Origin: a bacterium
GTDB taxonomy: Bacteria > Gemmatimonadota > Glassbacteria > GWA2-58-10
NCBI GenBank assembly: GCA_021372515.1
Contig: JAJFUG010000160.1
Location: forward strand, 1 to 5,768
Direction: 5' to 3'
Length of the DNA: 5,768 nt
Shown here: positions 5,623-5,768 of the stretch, piece by piece
Layout of the letters: each line of letters begins with the position of its first letter
How positions within the stretch are numbered: position 1 is the first letter of the stretch
Program-made: the position numbers and the translations under genes
The notes under the pieces: model-generated
Database searches by the model: none
What the model saw: the letters and a program-made list of their open reading frames with translations, nothing else
Told to the model about the DNA's origin: nothing

Positions 5623-5768
5623 TCAATACACGAACGGCGCCAGCTTCTTGGTCCGGGCGGCCCAGGCCTCCCATTCGGCCCCGAACTGCTCGTGCAGAAG
5701 CTGGTCCTCGTCCCGGATGCGCCAGAGCAGCACCAGGGCCATCCCACCCACCAGCGCCAGCCCGAGCC
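5623..5768 (-). CDS. Isoprenylcysteine carboxyl methyltransferase-like protein, C-terminal 47 residues
   Basis: A minus-strand frame enters from the window edge and ends at TGA 5623-5625. The readable part is a hydrophobic helix (LGLALVGGMALVLLW), then RIRDEDQLLHEQFGAEWEAW and a final AARTKKLAPFVY. The pattern of a last TM helix, then R-x-x-x-E-[DE]-x-x-L, then FG-x-[EQ]-[WY] with a spaced aromatic and a terminal L-x-P, is characteristic of the ICMT/PEMT family of integral-membrane methyltransferases. In that family this segment forms part of the S-adenosylmethionine site. In bacteria the substrate of such proteins is usually unknown. The N-terminal part and start are outside the window. It is co-directional with dnaB but separated from it by the repeat-rich spacer and the broken gene. 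Confidence 0.7.
   Translation of the reverse strand, partial: LGLALVGGMALVLLWRIRDEDQLLHEQFGAEWEAWAARTKKLAPFVY

Overview
The window reads almost entirely on the minus strand. It comes from a high-GC, diderm (outer-membrane) bacterium. The Gram-negative inference rests on a compact MCE/Mla-type lipid transporter (permease, ATPase, MCE-domain protein). Dispersed palindromic repeats in the spacers are of a kind common in environmental and candidate-phylum genomes. The taxon cannot be fixed from this sequence; an FCB-group or Gemmatimonadota-like lineage is only a guess from the gene order.

In transcription order (high to low coordinates) the layout is as follows. (1) The C-terminal 47 residues of an isoprenylcysteine carboxyl methyltransferase-like membrane methyltransferase (5623-5768). 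(2) A 162-bp spacer with two back-to-back palindromic repeats inside a 9-bp inverted repeat. (3) A small, AT-richer gene for a one-TM protein of unknown function, broken by an apparent 1-base deletion in a 5-A tract (5027-5460). (4) dnaB, replicative helicase (3531-4958). (5) mlaE permease (2749-3528), whose start is 2 nt after the dnaB stop. (6) A 172-bp spacer carrying one copy of each of two repeat families. (7) mlaF ATPase (1812-2576). (8) mlaD MCE protein (890-1762). (9) A 116-bp spacer with a second copy of the TTTGACAAAG repeat. (10) The N-terminal 257 residues of radA (1-773), running off the window just before the expected KNRFG motif.

The five main genes, dnaB-mlaE-mlaF-mlaD-radA, probably form one transcription unit. 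It places an envelope phospholipid-transport module between two DNA replication/recombination ATPases. MlaE, MlaF and MlaD together make the inner-membrane core of an MCE transporter. No MlaB (STAS) or MlaC (periplasmic carrier) gene is visible here.

I see no rRNA, tRNA, CRISPR array, transposase or convincing rho-independent terminator. I see no clear novel system. The points of most interest are the repeat families in the spacers, the frameshifted AT-rich gene, and the mixed replication/envelope operon.
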